DNA of 33,553 nucleotides from Petrotoga sp. 9PW.55.5.1 (GTDB lineage Bacteria > Thermotogota > Thermotogae > Petrotogales > Petrotogaceae). A program made the translations under genes and the position numbers. Below, in pieces: positions 1-6,983 of the stretch (position 1 is the first letter of the stretch; each line of letters opens with the position of its first letter). The stretch covers positions 1 through 33,553 of the forward strand of contig NZ_AUPM01000037.1 in NCBI RefSeq assembly GCF_003265365.1, given 5' to 3'. Below the pieces are notes generated by a model, which made no database searches, was not told the origin of the DNA, and saw nothing but the letters and a program-made list of their open reading frames with translations.

Positions 1-34
1 TTGCTTTTCCTTCCCCTTACCCCCAGCGTTGTAT

Positions 35-64
35 ATATTACCATATCTCTTTCCCTTTTGTCAA
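35..64 (-). promoter_or_regulatory. Sigma-70-type promoter reading left, out of the window
   Basis: On the minus strand a consensus -35 TTGACA (59-64) is followed after 18 bases by TAATAT (35-40). The G-rich minus-strand sequence at 1-30 could hold the ribosome binding site of a gene beginning just beyond the left edge. The -35 box overlaps the stop codon of the amylase remnant, so this promoter took over decayed coding sequence. The hexamers are seen directly; the downstream gene is inferred. Confidence 0.6.
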
Positions 65-213
65 TTTCTTTTTAGTGAAGTTATTTGAAATTTATTGTGA
101 ATTGATTTGTTTTTTTGATTAAACTCACCTAAATCCCATAAATCATAAGTTGCATATCCTACATCTTTCTTCTTATTAAAGGGTGTAAAAATGTGGTGAG
201 AAAGATAAATTTA
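61..213 (-). pseudogene. Alpha-amylase family (GH13) remnant
   Basis: The minus-strand frame ending at TGA (61-63) reads IYLSHHIFTPF, then KKDVGYATYDLWDLGEFNQK. This matches the conserved N-terminal part of bacterial alpha-amylases, where a DVGY-x-x-YDL-x-DLGEF-x-QKGT motif follows a beta strand ending in LPP. An in-frame stop lies just upstream (211-213), there is no start codon or ribosome binding site, and the frame ends about 18 codons after the motif. What is left is an internal fragment of about 45 codons. The motif recognition is from family knowledge; decay is inferred from the missing ends. Confidence 0.55.
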
Positions 214-277
214 GTTGTTAATTGTGGTGCTAATTAATTATATTCGAACGTTTTTTTGTTATAGCTAAATAAACAAA

Positions 278-305
278 AACAAGCCCTCGTTAATGAGGGC
301 TTGTT
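278..305 (-). terminator. Rho-independent terminator of the SAM adenosyltransferase-phosphatase gene
   Basis: AACAAGCCCTC (278-288) pairs perfectly with GAGGGCTTGTT (295-305) across a 6-base loop. Read on the minus strand, the stem is followed by a T-rich stretch, and it begins about 20 bases after the stop codon at 326-328. Confidence 0.85.
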
Positions 306-325
306 GGAAATAAGATAAAGTATTC

Positions 326-2260
326 CTATTTAAGTTTTTCTTGAAGTTGTGCAATTTGTTCTTGAGTTAACCCTACTTTTTCTGTGAGGTATCTTATAGC
401 AACTTGTTTTATATTTGAGTCATCAACTGGTTTGCCGTTGTTTATTTCTTTGAATAGATCTGCTATTATTTTTTCAATTGCATCATAAGATGGGGTACCA
501 GGTTTTACATGGAAGTAGTTTTCATAAGATTTGACATAATCTTTATAAATTTCTTCAACAGACGCATCCATGACTGCCTCGAGTAAAGCAACTGTAATTC
601 CAGCCCTATCTTTTCCTTCGACACAATGTATTAAATAAGGGGGTTCTTTTTCTACCATAAACAACAGCCCTTCTCTTAACTTGTTAGCAAAATCTTCACT
701 CATTGGATCGACTCCCATGTTTAAAGCGATTAAATTACCTTTTTCATATATTGATCTATAGTAATCAGAATATGGTAGATTGTTTAGTAATTCTTCTTGA
801 GAATCTGATAAATTAATAACTGTTTTTATGCCAGCTTTTTCCATTAATTGGCTAGCATAAGGTGAACGTGGATCATCGATAGATGGATGAGAAGATCTGT
901 ACAGTTTTCCTTTTTCTATTTTTCCAACAGTTACCTCACGGAAATTTGCAAATACTTCATCACTTTCATAATCTTGCCTATTATTAGTTTTTACTAGATG
1001 ACGAATTTCTAGTTCCGATTTGTAGGCACCTTTTTTTATTAGTTGAATTGTCACAAGGTCTCCGATTTCTAAACCATAAGTTTGACCAAAATTCCCATAA
1101 TTGATAGCTAATGTTAAATAATTATCCGATATTCTGATTAAAGGTTTCCCTCTATCAACGTCTCCATAAGTGGTGACAAAAGGTGCTTGGATGAGATGGT
1201 TGTTCGCTTTTATTAATACGATGTCTCCAACTTCAAACCCTTCTTTAGTTAAAGCTTCTGCAGGTATATCAGTTCTTACGTTCCCATATTTATCGATTTG
1301 ATTTACAGTTCCTGAAACTTCTGACAGTATTTTTGTTAATTTTATTGTCCATTCTGGACCAGAATAAACACCGTAGATTTCAGAAAAATTATCCATGTTT
1401 ATGGCGACAGATACATTTAGCAGACTATTATAATATATTAAGTTATCTCCTTCAGGAACATCCCCGAAACTACGGACAAATGGCATTTCGCCTTCAAAAA
1501 CTAAATTATTATCTTCAAAGATTTCTACATAAAATAGGTCACCATACTGAGGATTTAACATCTCAAAGAGTTCGTCAGGAATGTTAGACCATACGTTTCC
1601 ATATTGGATGTCTAATACCGGAATATTTCCTATAACCGTATTTTCTTGGATAGTAGGTTTTTGGTAAGGTATCGTGACTATGTCGCCTTCAAGTACAGGT
1701 CCTACATCTTCGAATTTGATTTGTCCAGAAGCTAATCTTGCTCCAACATACGCAAAAATATCTCTTCCATGGAAAGTATATGATTTCTCAGAGCCAGGCA
1801 ATGTATTTTTTTCTACATCAATTATTCTTACCTCTTCAATTCCCATATCTTCAGCTACTAAGCTGAATAATCCATTATCAGGTCCTACTAAGTAGTAACC
1901 CGTCTTTGTTTTTAATACAATAGGATTTCTTTCAGTACCAACTCCAGGGTCTACAACAGAGACAAAGACTGTGTTTGTAGGCCAGTACTCGACTGTTTGT
2001 TTGAGACGATAAGCGCCCTCCCAAACACTAAACGCAGGAATATCATGAGTAACATCAAACATTCTTAAATCGGGATCAACTCCAAATGCTACCCCTTTCA
2101 TTGCAGAAACGGCTCCATCTTTTAAGCCAAAATCAGTTAAAAAAAGTAAAGCATTTGGACGCCCATCCGCAAACAACATGCTTAGTGTTGATAAAATGAC
2201 CAACAAAGCAACAACAACTTTTGTAAAACTTGAGTTTTTAGAACCTTGACATTTTAACAT
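326..2260 (-). CDS. Exported SAM hydroxide adenosyltransferase (DUF62) with duplicated C-terminal domain, fused to a tyrosine-phosphatase-type domain
   Basis: The protein is 644 residues from the ATG at 2260; a GTG three codons upstream sits inside the AAGGGGG ribosome binding site, so I reject it. Residues about 14-31 form a hydrophobic signal segment, implying export. An N-terminal DUF62 domain follows with LTDFGLKDG, DVTHDIP, VVDPGVG, GPDNGLF and FHGRD. Family members hydrolyse S-adenosylmethionine to adenosine and methionine. Two related C-terminal modules come next, each with YGNV, an N/D-IP-x-E stretch, F/Y-GDV and AIN(M/Y)-x-NF-x-x-x-YG. The last 200 residues carry YRSSHPS and the P-loop signature HCVEGKDRAG (catalytic Cys about 546), typical of the Y_phosphatase3/dual-specificity group. 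The usual DUF62 protein is about 260-300 residues with one C-terminal module. The gene stands alone, between decayed fragments of other genes. Domain calls are secure; the physiological substrate of either half is unknown. Confidence 0.9.
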   Translation of the reverse strand: MLKCQGSKNSSFTKVVVALLVILSTLSMLFADGRPNALLFLTDFGLKDGAVSAMKGVAFGVDPDLRMFDVTHDIPAFSVWEGAYRLKQTVEYWPTNTVFVSVVDPGVGTERNPIVLKTKTGYYLVGPDNGLFSLVAEDMGIEEVRIIDVEKNTLPGSEKSYTFHGRDIFAYVGARLASGQIKFEDVGPVLEGDIVTIPYQKPTIQENTVIGNIPVLDIQYGNVWSNIPDELFEMLNPQYGDLFYVEIFEDNNLVFEGEMPFVRSFGDVPEGDNLIYYNSLLNVSVAINMDNFSEIYGVYSGPEWTIKLTKILSEVSGTVNQIDKYGNVRTDIPAEALTKEGFEVGDIVLIKANNHLIQAPFVTTYGDVDRGKPLIRISDNYLTLAINYGNFGQTYGLEIGDLVTIQLIKKGAYKSELEIRHLVKTNNRQDYESDEVFANFREVTVGKIEKGKLYRSSHPSIDDPRSPYASQLMEKAGIKTVINLSDSQEELLNNLPYSDYYRSIYEKGNLIALNMGVDPMSEDFANKLREGLLFMVEKEPPYLIHCVEGKDRAGITVALLEAVMDASVEEIYKDYVKSYENYFHVKPGTPSYDAIEKIIADLFKEINNGKPVDDSNIKQVAIRYLTEKVGLTQEQIAQLQEKLK

Positions 2261-2334
2261 GTAATGCACCCCCTTATATAATAATGATATTTATATTAGA
2301 TATTTGGTAATCAAATCTTTGAAGTTTTTCTCAG

Positions 2335-2490
2335 TTAGTGTTTTTTTGCAAGTTTGTCGGCTAAATTGCTAAAATAATCACCGGAATGTGGTTTAACCCA
2401 TACAAATTCTTTAGTTAACATCTTACTAAATATATTATAACATTTTTTGTAAGTTGTCGTTACTTTTCGCATTAGATCATATTTACTGTG
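2335..2490 (-). pseudogene. Ribonuclease HI C-terminal remnant
   Basis: The minus-strand frame ending at TAA (2335-2337) reads VWVKPHSGDYFSN, then LADKLAKKH, preceded by TYKKCYNIFSKML. This matches the C-terminus of bacterial RNase HI of the viroplasmin-associated type, with the conserved V-K-x-HSGD-x-x-N-x-x-ADKLAK block that includes the active-site His and Asp. The N-terminal two thirds are missing: going upstream the frame runs into low-complexity sequence and the terminator of the decarboxylase gene. An internal ATG exists (2421) but lacks a ribosome binding site. I read it as a leftover 3' end, not a functional gene. Confidence 0.5.
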
Positions 2491-2541
2491 AATTGATTTA
2501 AAAAAATTTAAATGAATTAATATTGATATAATTATATTTAG

Positions 2542-2566
2542 AAAAAAAAGGCGCTTCCGCGCCTTT
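2542..2566 (-). terminator. Rho-independent terminator of the decarboxylase gene
   Basis: AAAGGCGC (2547-2554) and GCGCCTTT (2559-2566) form a GC-rich stem with a TTCC loop. On the minus strand eight T residues end the hairpin. It starts three bases after the stop codon of the decarboxylase. Confidence 0.9.
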
Positions 2567-2568
2567 AT

Positions 2569-3738
2569 TTATATTTTTTCTTCTACCAAGACATATTCAT
2601 CTTGAATTAATTTTTCTAACTCTGTTATTGTATATACTTTTATAGGTTCTATACCATTGAAATTCGTTGCATATTCACTAGTGTAGGCACCTGTATTCAT
2701 AATATACACTATGTCGTTGTACTCTATATTTATAGGCAATTCTACTTCATCGTATATAGTATCAACGCTATCACAGGTAGGTCCTGCTAAAGTCATATTT
2801 ATAGTCTCAGCGTTTTCTTTTCCTTCTACCATTATCTCGTACCTAAAATTCTCAATAGTTTCCATCAAACCATGAAAAACACCTGTATCCAAAAATACCC
2901 AATTTTGTGTTCCTTTCCTACTCCTTAAAAGCACTCTTGAAGCTATTATACCAGCATTTCCAACCATAGATCTTCCAGGTTCCGACAAAACTCTTAACCC
3001 TTTTACCCAACCAAGATATTCATTAATTGATTCATTTATTATTTCTCCTATTTCTTCTACTTCTGGTACAGGTTTTGTGTGTTTCACAGGTATTCCTCCG
3101 CCTAAATTCAACATTTTTAGATCGATTTTTTCTTTATGAAGTTTTTCAAAGACTTCACTAGCATTTAGAATTGCTTCTTTCCATTTGTATTTGTTATAAG
3201 ATTGAGATCCTACATGAAAAGATACTCCATAAGGTTTTAATCCTTTTCTTTTTGCATATTTTAATATTTCTATAAGATGATCTGCATCTGTTCCAAATTT
3301 TCCAGACAATGGCCAGTCTGAATCATTAGAACTCATCGATAGTCTTCCATAAACCTTAGCTCCCGGAGCATTTCTGGCTATTTTTTCAACTTCCATCTCT
3401 GAATCGATTGCAAAATATTCTACACCATTATCCCAAGCAAACTTTATATCCACTTCTTTTTTAATAGTGTTACCAAAGCTTATTTTTTTAGTGGAAATCC
3501 CTAAATCCATTAATTTAATTATTTCACCTTTAGATGCCACATCAAAAGAAGAACCCAAATCTCTTAAAGTTTCTAGTATACTTATATGTGAATTAGCTTT
3601 AACTGCATAAAATATCTCTACGTTTTTTATTGAGTTTCTAAGCTTACTATAATTTTCTTTTACATAATTCGTATCTATTACTAAAAAAGGGGTTTCTAAT
3701 TTCTTTGCTGCACTTCTTATAAGTTCCGTTAATTCCAA
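2569..3738 (-). CDS. PLP-dependent ornithine/diaminopimelate-type (group IV, alanine racemase fold) decarboxylase
   Basis: This protein decarboxylates a basic amino acid, most likely ornithine, using pyridoxal phosphate; that would feed polyamine synthesis in the cytoplasm. It shows FYAVKANS with the PLP lysine (about residue 47), SFDVASKGEI, a VSFHVGSQ block, LNLGGGIP for the PLP phosphate, EPGRSMVG, the GPTCDSVD loop with the cysteine typical of ornithine decarboxylases, and a final NTGAYT. I choose the TTG at 3738 (389 residues) because AGGGAGG (3748-3754) lies nine bases upstream, whereas an ATG 13 codons earlier at 3777 has no ribosome binding site. Diaminopimelate decarboxylase (LysA) is the main alternative, but the TCDS loop and the lack of lysine-pathway neighbours favour ornithine or lysine as substrate. 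It is monocistronic with its own promoter and terminator. Confidence 0.85.
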   Translation of the reverse strand: MELTELIRSAAKKLETPFLVIDTNYVKENYSKLRNSIKNVEIFYAVKANSHISILETLRDLGSSFDVASKGEIIKLMDLGISTKKISFGNTIKKEVDIKFAWDNGVEYFAIDSEMEVEKIARNAPGAKVYGRLSMSSNDSDWPLSGKFGTDADHLIEILKYAKRKGLKPYGVSFHVGSQSYNKYKWKEAILNASEVFEKLHKEKIDLKMLNLGGGIPVKHTKPVPEVEEIGEIINESINEYLGWVKGLRVLSEPGRSMVGNAGIIASRVLLRSRKGTQNWVFLDTGVFHGLMETIENFRYEIMVEGKENAETINMTLAGPTCDSVDTIYDEVELPINIEYNDIVYIMNTGAYTSEYATNFNGIEPIKVYTITELEKLIQDEYVLVEEKI

Positions 3739-3822
3739 TTTATCCAACCTCCCTGGGTTTAATATTTGTTGTTTCATTTACGATCCAATCTATTTTTTAC
3801 TATTTTTCAATGGAATATTTAA

Positions 3823-3835
3823 TACCTATTAGGTA
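3823..3835. promoter_or_regulatory. 13-bp palindrome in the leader of the decarboxylase gene, possible operator
   Basis: TACCTATTAGGTA is a perfect palindrome with a central T. It lies between the proposed -10 of the decarboxylase promoter (about 3860) and its start codon, a normal place for a repressor site. No regulator is identified. Confidence 0.3.
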
Positions 3836-3857
3836 ACACACTAACATTTATTTAGTT

Positions 3858-3889
3858 AATATATAGTTATGAAAAGTTACATTATTCAA
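3858..3889 (-). promoter_or_regulatory. Probable promoter of the decarboxylase gene
   Basis: On the minus strand TTGAAT (3884-3889) is followed after 18 bases by TATATA (3860-3865), overlapped by TATATT. The leader to the TTG start would be about 115 bases. The hexamers are imperfect, so this is tentative. Confidence 0.4.
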
Positions 3890-3903
3890 AGGACTATAAA
3901 CTG

Positions 3904-3932
3904 TTTACAAAAACACATTTTCGTAGTATAAT
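3904..3932 (+). promoter_or_regulatory. Promoter of the tRNA-Leu gene
   Basis: TTTACA (3904-3909), a 17-base spacer and a perfect TATAAT (3927-3932), ending 24 bases before the first base of the mature tRNA. Confidence 0.8.
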
Positions 3933-3956
3933 CATTTTGAATACGAAATATTCAAT

Positions 3957-4044
3957 GCCGAGGTGGCGGAACTGGTAGACGCGTAAGATTCAGGATCTTA
4001 TGGGCTTTTAGTCTGTGCGGGTTCAAGTCCCGCCCTCGGCACCA
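3957..4044 (+). tRNA. tRNA-Leu (anticodon CAG)
   Basis: This is a class II tRNA. The acceptor arm GCCGAGG pairs with CCTCGGC, and the D arm has GGCGGAACTGGTAGAC. The anticodon stem TAAGA/TCTTA encloses the loop TTCAGGA, giving anticodon CAG, which reads CUG. A long variable arm follows, then the T arm GCGGG-TTCAAGT-CCCGC, discriminator A and an encoded CCA (4042-4044). It has its own promoter and terminator and no neighbouring tRNA. Confidence 0.97.
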
Positions 4045-4048
4045 ACTT

Positions 4049-4087
4049 AAACCACCTGATCTTATACAAAATGATGGTGGTTTTTTA
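4049..4087 (+). terminator. Rho-independent terminator of tRNA-Leu
   Basis: AAACCACC (4049-4056) pairs with GGTGGTTT (4076-4083) across a 19-base loop, followed by a T run (4081-4086) and further T-rich sequence. Confidence 0.8.
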
Positions 4088-4107
4088 TATTTTTTGTAAA
4101 GTGATTT

Positions 4108-4116
4108 TGGTATAAT
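4108..4116 (+). promoter_or_regulatory. Extended -10 promoter of the GAF-NUDIX operon
   Basis: TGGTATAAT is a perfect extended -10 element (TGnTATAAT). It starts about 50 bases upstream of the GAF-protein start codon; no good -35 box is visible, as expected for this promoter class. Confidence 0.6.
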
Positions 4117-4158
4117 CTCCATAAAAGTCTCTAACAAAAAAGGGAGGAAGATAATTTA

Positions 4159-5106
4159 ATGAGAAGTGTTTTTAGAGATTTTACTGATAACTTTTTTGAA
4201 ATATTAACTTATCCAAAAGAAAAATGGGAAGATTTTTGGAAATGTTATAAAAAATCACTTGATTTTGTTGAGATATATTCTCAGGTGACAAAATTGAATG
4301 ATGAAGAGATCATAAGAAAATTGAGGGAAACCGGTAGAAGAGAATTGGATAAAGCTTTTTGGTATAAACAAGATATTATAAAAGATTTAAAAGCAGATAT
4401 TATAGACAATTTGATAAAAAATTCCAAAAAGTTTCAATTAAATAGAGGAGATTTCGCTGTTTATTTGACTGCTTTTTTGGGTGATAAACCTTATTTATAC
4501 TTAAACTCCTTTAAAGGAACTATAATTGCTGTGGATATTTTATATTTGTATTTCAACAGAAATAATATAAATCCAAGAGAGGTTATAGAAGAGGCGATAA
4601 TAGAATTTATAACTTCTACAACTCCAAATAAGAAGAGAGCTGATTTTTGGATCTTGTACGATAAAATAAAAACAATTATTACCGATAAAAATTATAAAGA
4701 CAAAAATGAAGTTCTTCAGATAATTTGTGAATTATTAGCTGAAAGAATTCGTTACTATAATTGGGTGGGTTTTTATTTAGTTGACAACACAGAAGTTGAT
4801 TCTCTTATATTAGGACCATTCGTGGGAGAACCAACCGAACATTCCAAGATAAAATTCGGACAGGGTATTTGTGGACAGGCAGCAAGCACGAAGAATACTT
4901 TTGTAGTGGATGATGTTAGTAAAGAAGATAATTACTTGTCCTGCAGTCCAAAAACACAATCTGAAATTGTTGTTCCTATTTTTGATAAAAAAGGAAAGAT
5001 TGTAGGAGAAATAGATATAGACAGTCATGAGAAAGCTCCTTTTGATAACGATGATCGTAATTTTTTAGAAGCTATTGCAAAGTTACTAAGTGAAAGATTT
5101 TGGTAA
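4159..5106 (+). CDS. GAF-domain protein, free methionine-R-sulfoxide reductase-like C-terminus with an uncharacterised N-terminal domain
   Basis: The C-terminal 140 residues match the GAF fold of free methionine-R-sulfoxide reductase (fRMsr): NWVGFYLV, LGPFVGEPT, FGQGICGQAA, SEIVVP and EIDIDS are characteristic. Two of the three fRMsr cysteines are present at the right spacing (Cys238 and Cys262, 24 apart). The third, ten residues before Cys238, is a histidine (His228). Family members reduce free methionine-R-sulfoxide, here perhaps with altered recycling. The first 170 residues are helical and charged with no family I recognise; ordinary fRMsr enzymes are about 150-165 residues and lack them. 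AGGGAGG lies 11 bases before the ATG. The gene is followed 13 bases later by the NUDIX gene, so the two are probably cotranscribed. A small-molecule sensor with a GAF domain is the alternative. Confidence 0.75.
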   Translation: MRSVFRDFTDNFFEILTYPKEKWEDFWKCYKKSLDFVEIYSQVTKLNDEEIIRKLRETGRRELDKAFWYKQDIIKDLKADIIDNLIKNSKKFQLNRGDFAVYLTAFLGDKPYLYLNSFKGTIIAVDILYLYFNRNNINPREVIEEAIIEFITSTTPNKKRADFWILYDKIKTIITDKNYKDKNEVLQIICELLAERIRYYNWVGFYLVDNTEVDSLILGPFVGEPTEHSKIKFGQGICGQAASTKNTFVVDDVSKEDNYLSCSPKTQSEIVVPIFDKKGKIVGEIDIDSHEKAPFDNDDRNFLEAIAKLLSERFW

Positions 5107-5119
5107 ATATGGTGATTAT

Positions 5120-5746
5120 ATGGATATAAAAGAAATTAAAAAAATTTTTAGCACATATACCCCTAAACCTATTGGCGTAGAAAATTGTTTTTCAGTCTTA
5201 ATTTCCATAGTAAAGATTGATAGATCACTGCATCTTTTATACGAGTTAAGATCCAAAAAATTAGAAAGGCAACCTGGAGAGGTCTCTTTCCCAGGAGGAG
5301 AGATAGAAAAAAACGAAACTCCTAAAGAGGCTGCTATAAGAGAATGCTGTGAAGAATTAAATCTAAAACCAGAAAATATTGAATTAATAGGAGCAGCAGA
5401 TTATCTGCTAACTCCTTTCAATTATTTAATATACTCTTATATAGGATTTTTAAATGTAGATGTTGAAAAAATAAAACCTAATGAAGAAGTAGAAAAAATA
5501 TTTACTGTACCAATAGATTATTTCCTAACCCACGAGCCATTAAAGCACAACACTTATCTAACAAATGAAACAGATGAGGGTTTCCCATACGAACTTATTC
5601 CCAACGGGAAAGATTACAATTGGAGGATCGGAAAGTACCCAGTCTATTTTTATGTCTATCAAGACCATATTATATGGGGACTTACGGCTAGATTAACTTA
5701 CGAATTCATCCAAAAACTAAAATTAGCAGCAAAGAATAAAAGTTAA
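5120..5746 (+). CDS. NUDIX hydrolase, probable coenzyme A pyrophosphatase
   Basis: The Nudix box runs from Gly60 to about Leu82 (GGEIEKNE, then REC-CEELNL); it fits GX5EX7REUXEEXGU except that Asn replaces the last Gly. Just before it, LLYELRS and QPGEVSFPGG match the extra signature of CoA pyrophosphatases (the NudL/PCD1 group), which cut CoA or oxidised CoA to 4'-phosphopantetheine and 3',5'-ADP. I use the ATG at 5120 (208 residues) with GGTGA four bases upstream; the in-frame GTG at 5090 has no ribosome binding site and lies inside the GAF gene. With the fRMsr-like neighbour this suggests cleaning up oxidised metabolites, which is inference. Its 3' end overlaps the convergent glycerate kinase gene by 24 bases. 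Confidence 0.85.
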   Translation: MDIKEIKKIFSTYTPKPIGVENCFSVLISIVKIDRSLHLLYELRSKKLERQPGEVSFPGGEIEKNETPKEAAIRECCEELNLKPENIELIGAADYLLTPFNYLIYSYIGFLNVDVEKIKPNEEVEKIFTVPIDYFLTHEPLKHNTYLTNETDEGFPYELIPNGKDYNWRIGKYPVYFYVYQDHIIWGLTARLTYEFIQKLKLAAKNKS

Positions 5747-6970
5747 ATCATTTACATTAGTTCCAGTAGGTCCTGTAATAACCAAACCATCAATACTTTG
5801 TAAAGCATGATAAGAGTCGTTATTATCAATCACATCTTCTATATTTATTCCATTTTCTTCCAATCTTTGAACCGTCATACCATCTACTATTCCACCGGCT
5901 GCATCTGTTGGCCCATCCGTTCCATCAGTACCCACTGAAACGATTACAACATCTTCATAATTTGATATTCCTCTAGCTGCTGATAGGGCTAATTCTTGGT
6001 TTCTTCCACCAATGCCTTTCCCTCTAACATGGACTACGGTTTCTCCACCTAATATTATTGCACATGGTTTTTCTAAAGGTCTATTTTTCTCTTTAACTTC
6101 TTTGGCAATTGAAGCTAAGAATGATCCCGCCTCTTTTGCTTCACAATCTAATGTCGTTGTTAAAATCAAAGTACTGTAACCCAAACTTTTAGCAACTTCT
6201 TGTGCATTTTCACAAACTCTTGAAACACTCCCTACTATTCTTGTTTCAACATTATTCAACTCTTTTGGAGTTTCATTTTTTAAAGCACTAATAACGTGTT
6301 CGGGTAGATTTAATCGATACTTTTCAACAATTCTTTCAACATCCTGAACTGTCGTTGAATCGGGATAGGCAGGTCCAGAAGCTATACTATCCAACCTATC
6401 TCCTAAAACATCCGAAAGAACAAGCGAATAGATTTTTGCTGGTTCTACTAACTTAGCAAATTTTCCACCTTTAACTTGAGAAAGATGCTTTCTTATGGTA
6501 TTTATTTCTACAATATTTGCGCCTGATTTAAGTAGTAAATCTGTGGTTCTTTTTAGATCTTCCAAACTTATTTCTTCTGCAGGAAGTTCAAAAAGAGCGG
6601 AACCTCCTCCTGAAACTAAGAATAAAAGAGTATCCTTTTCATTTAATTTTTTTACTAATTCTACAACTTTTTCAGTTGCTTTTATCGTATTTTCATCTGG
6701 CACAGGATGTCCCGCCTCATAAATCTTTAGACCCTCTATTTGCCCTTGTGAATGTCCGTATTTTGTTATAACTATTCCTTCTTCTATTTTATCTTTAAGA
6801 AAATCTTTTGCCGCTTTTGCCATTCTCCATGCTGCTTTACCAATAGCAACTAAGTATACATTTCCACTTAAATTTAATTTTTCAACTTCTTCTTTGACAG
6901 CCTTATCTGGCAAAACGGATTCAATCGATTTATTTATAATTTTAAAAGCATCTTCTCGTAAATTTCTCAA
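5723..6970 (-). CDS. Glycerate 2-kinase (MOFRL/GckA family)
   Basis: The enzyme phosphorylates D-glycerate to 2-phosphoglycerate with ATP, feeding glycolysis. Family marks are VSGGGSALFELP, a LSDVLGDRLDSIASGP block, GGETVVHVRGKGIGGRNQE, and the C-terminal MOFRL segment VGTDGTDGPTDAAGG. Older annotations call such proteins hydroxypyruvate reductase. AAGGAG at 6980-6985 gives a nine-base spacer to the TTG at 6970 (415 residues); a TTG three codons upstream abuts the ribosome binding site and is unlikely. That ribosome binding site overlaps the stop codon of the upstream GntP permease (6984-6986), so the two genes are translationally coupled. Confidence 0.9.
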   Translation of the reverse strand: MRNLREDAFKIINKSIESVLPDKAVKEEVEKLNLSGNVYLVAIGKAAWRMAKAAKDFLKDKIEEGIVITKYGHSQGQIEGLKIYEAGHPVPDENTIKATEKVVELVKKLNEKDTLLFLVSGGGSALFELPAEEISLEDLKRTTDLLLKSGANIVEINTIRKHLSQVKGGKFAKLVEPAKIYSLVLSDVLGDRLDSIASGPAYPDSTTVQDVERIVEKYRLNLPEHVISALKNETPKELNNVETRIVGSVSRVCENAQEVAKSLGYSTLILTTTLDCEAKEAGSFLASIAKEVKEKNRPLEKPCAIILGGETVVHVRGKGIGGRNQELALSAARGISNYEDVVIVSVGTDGTDGPTDAAGGIVDGMTVQRLEENGINIEDVIDNNDSYHALQSIDGLVITGPTGTNVNDLTFILCC

Positions 6971-6983
6971 GAAAAACAACTCC

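Noticed and set aside
3952-4137. Minus-strand open frame of about 60 codons across the tRNA-Leu
   Set aside because: It is the reverse complement of the tRNA and its terminator. It has no ribosome binding site and no plausible protein.
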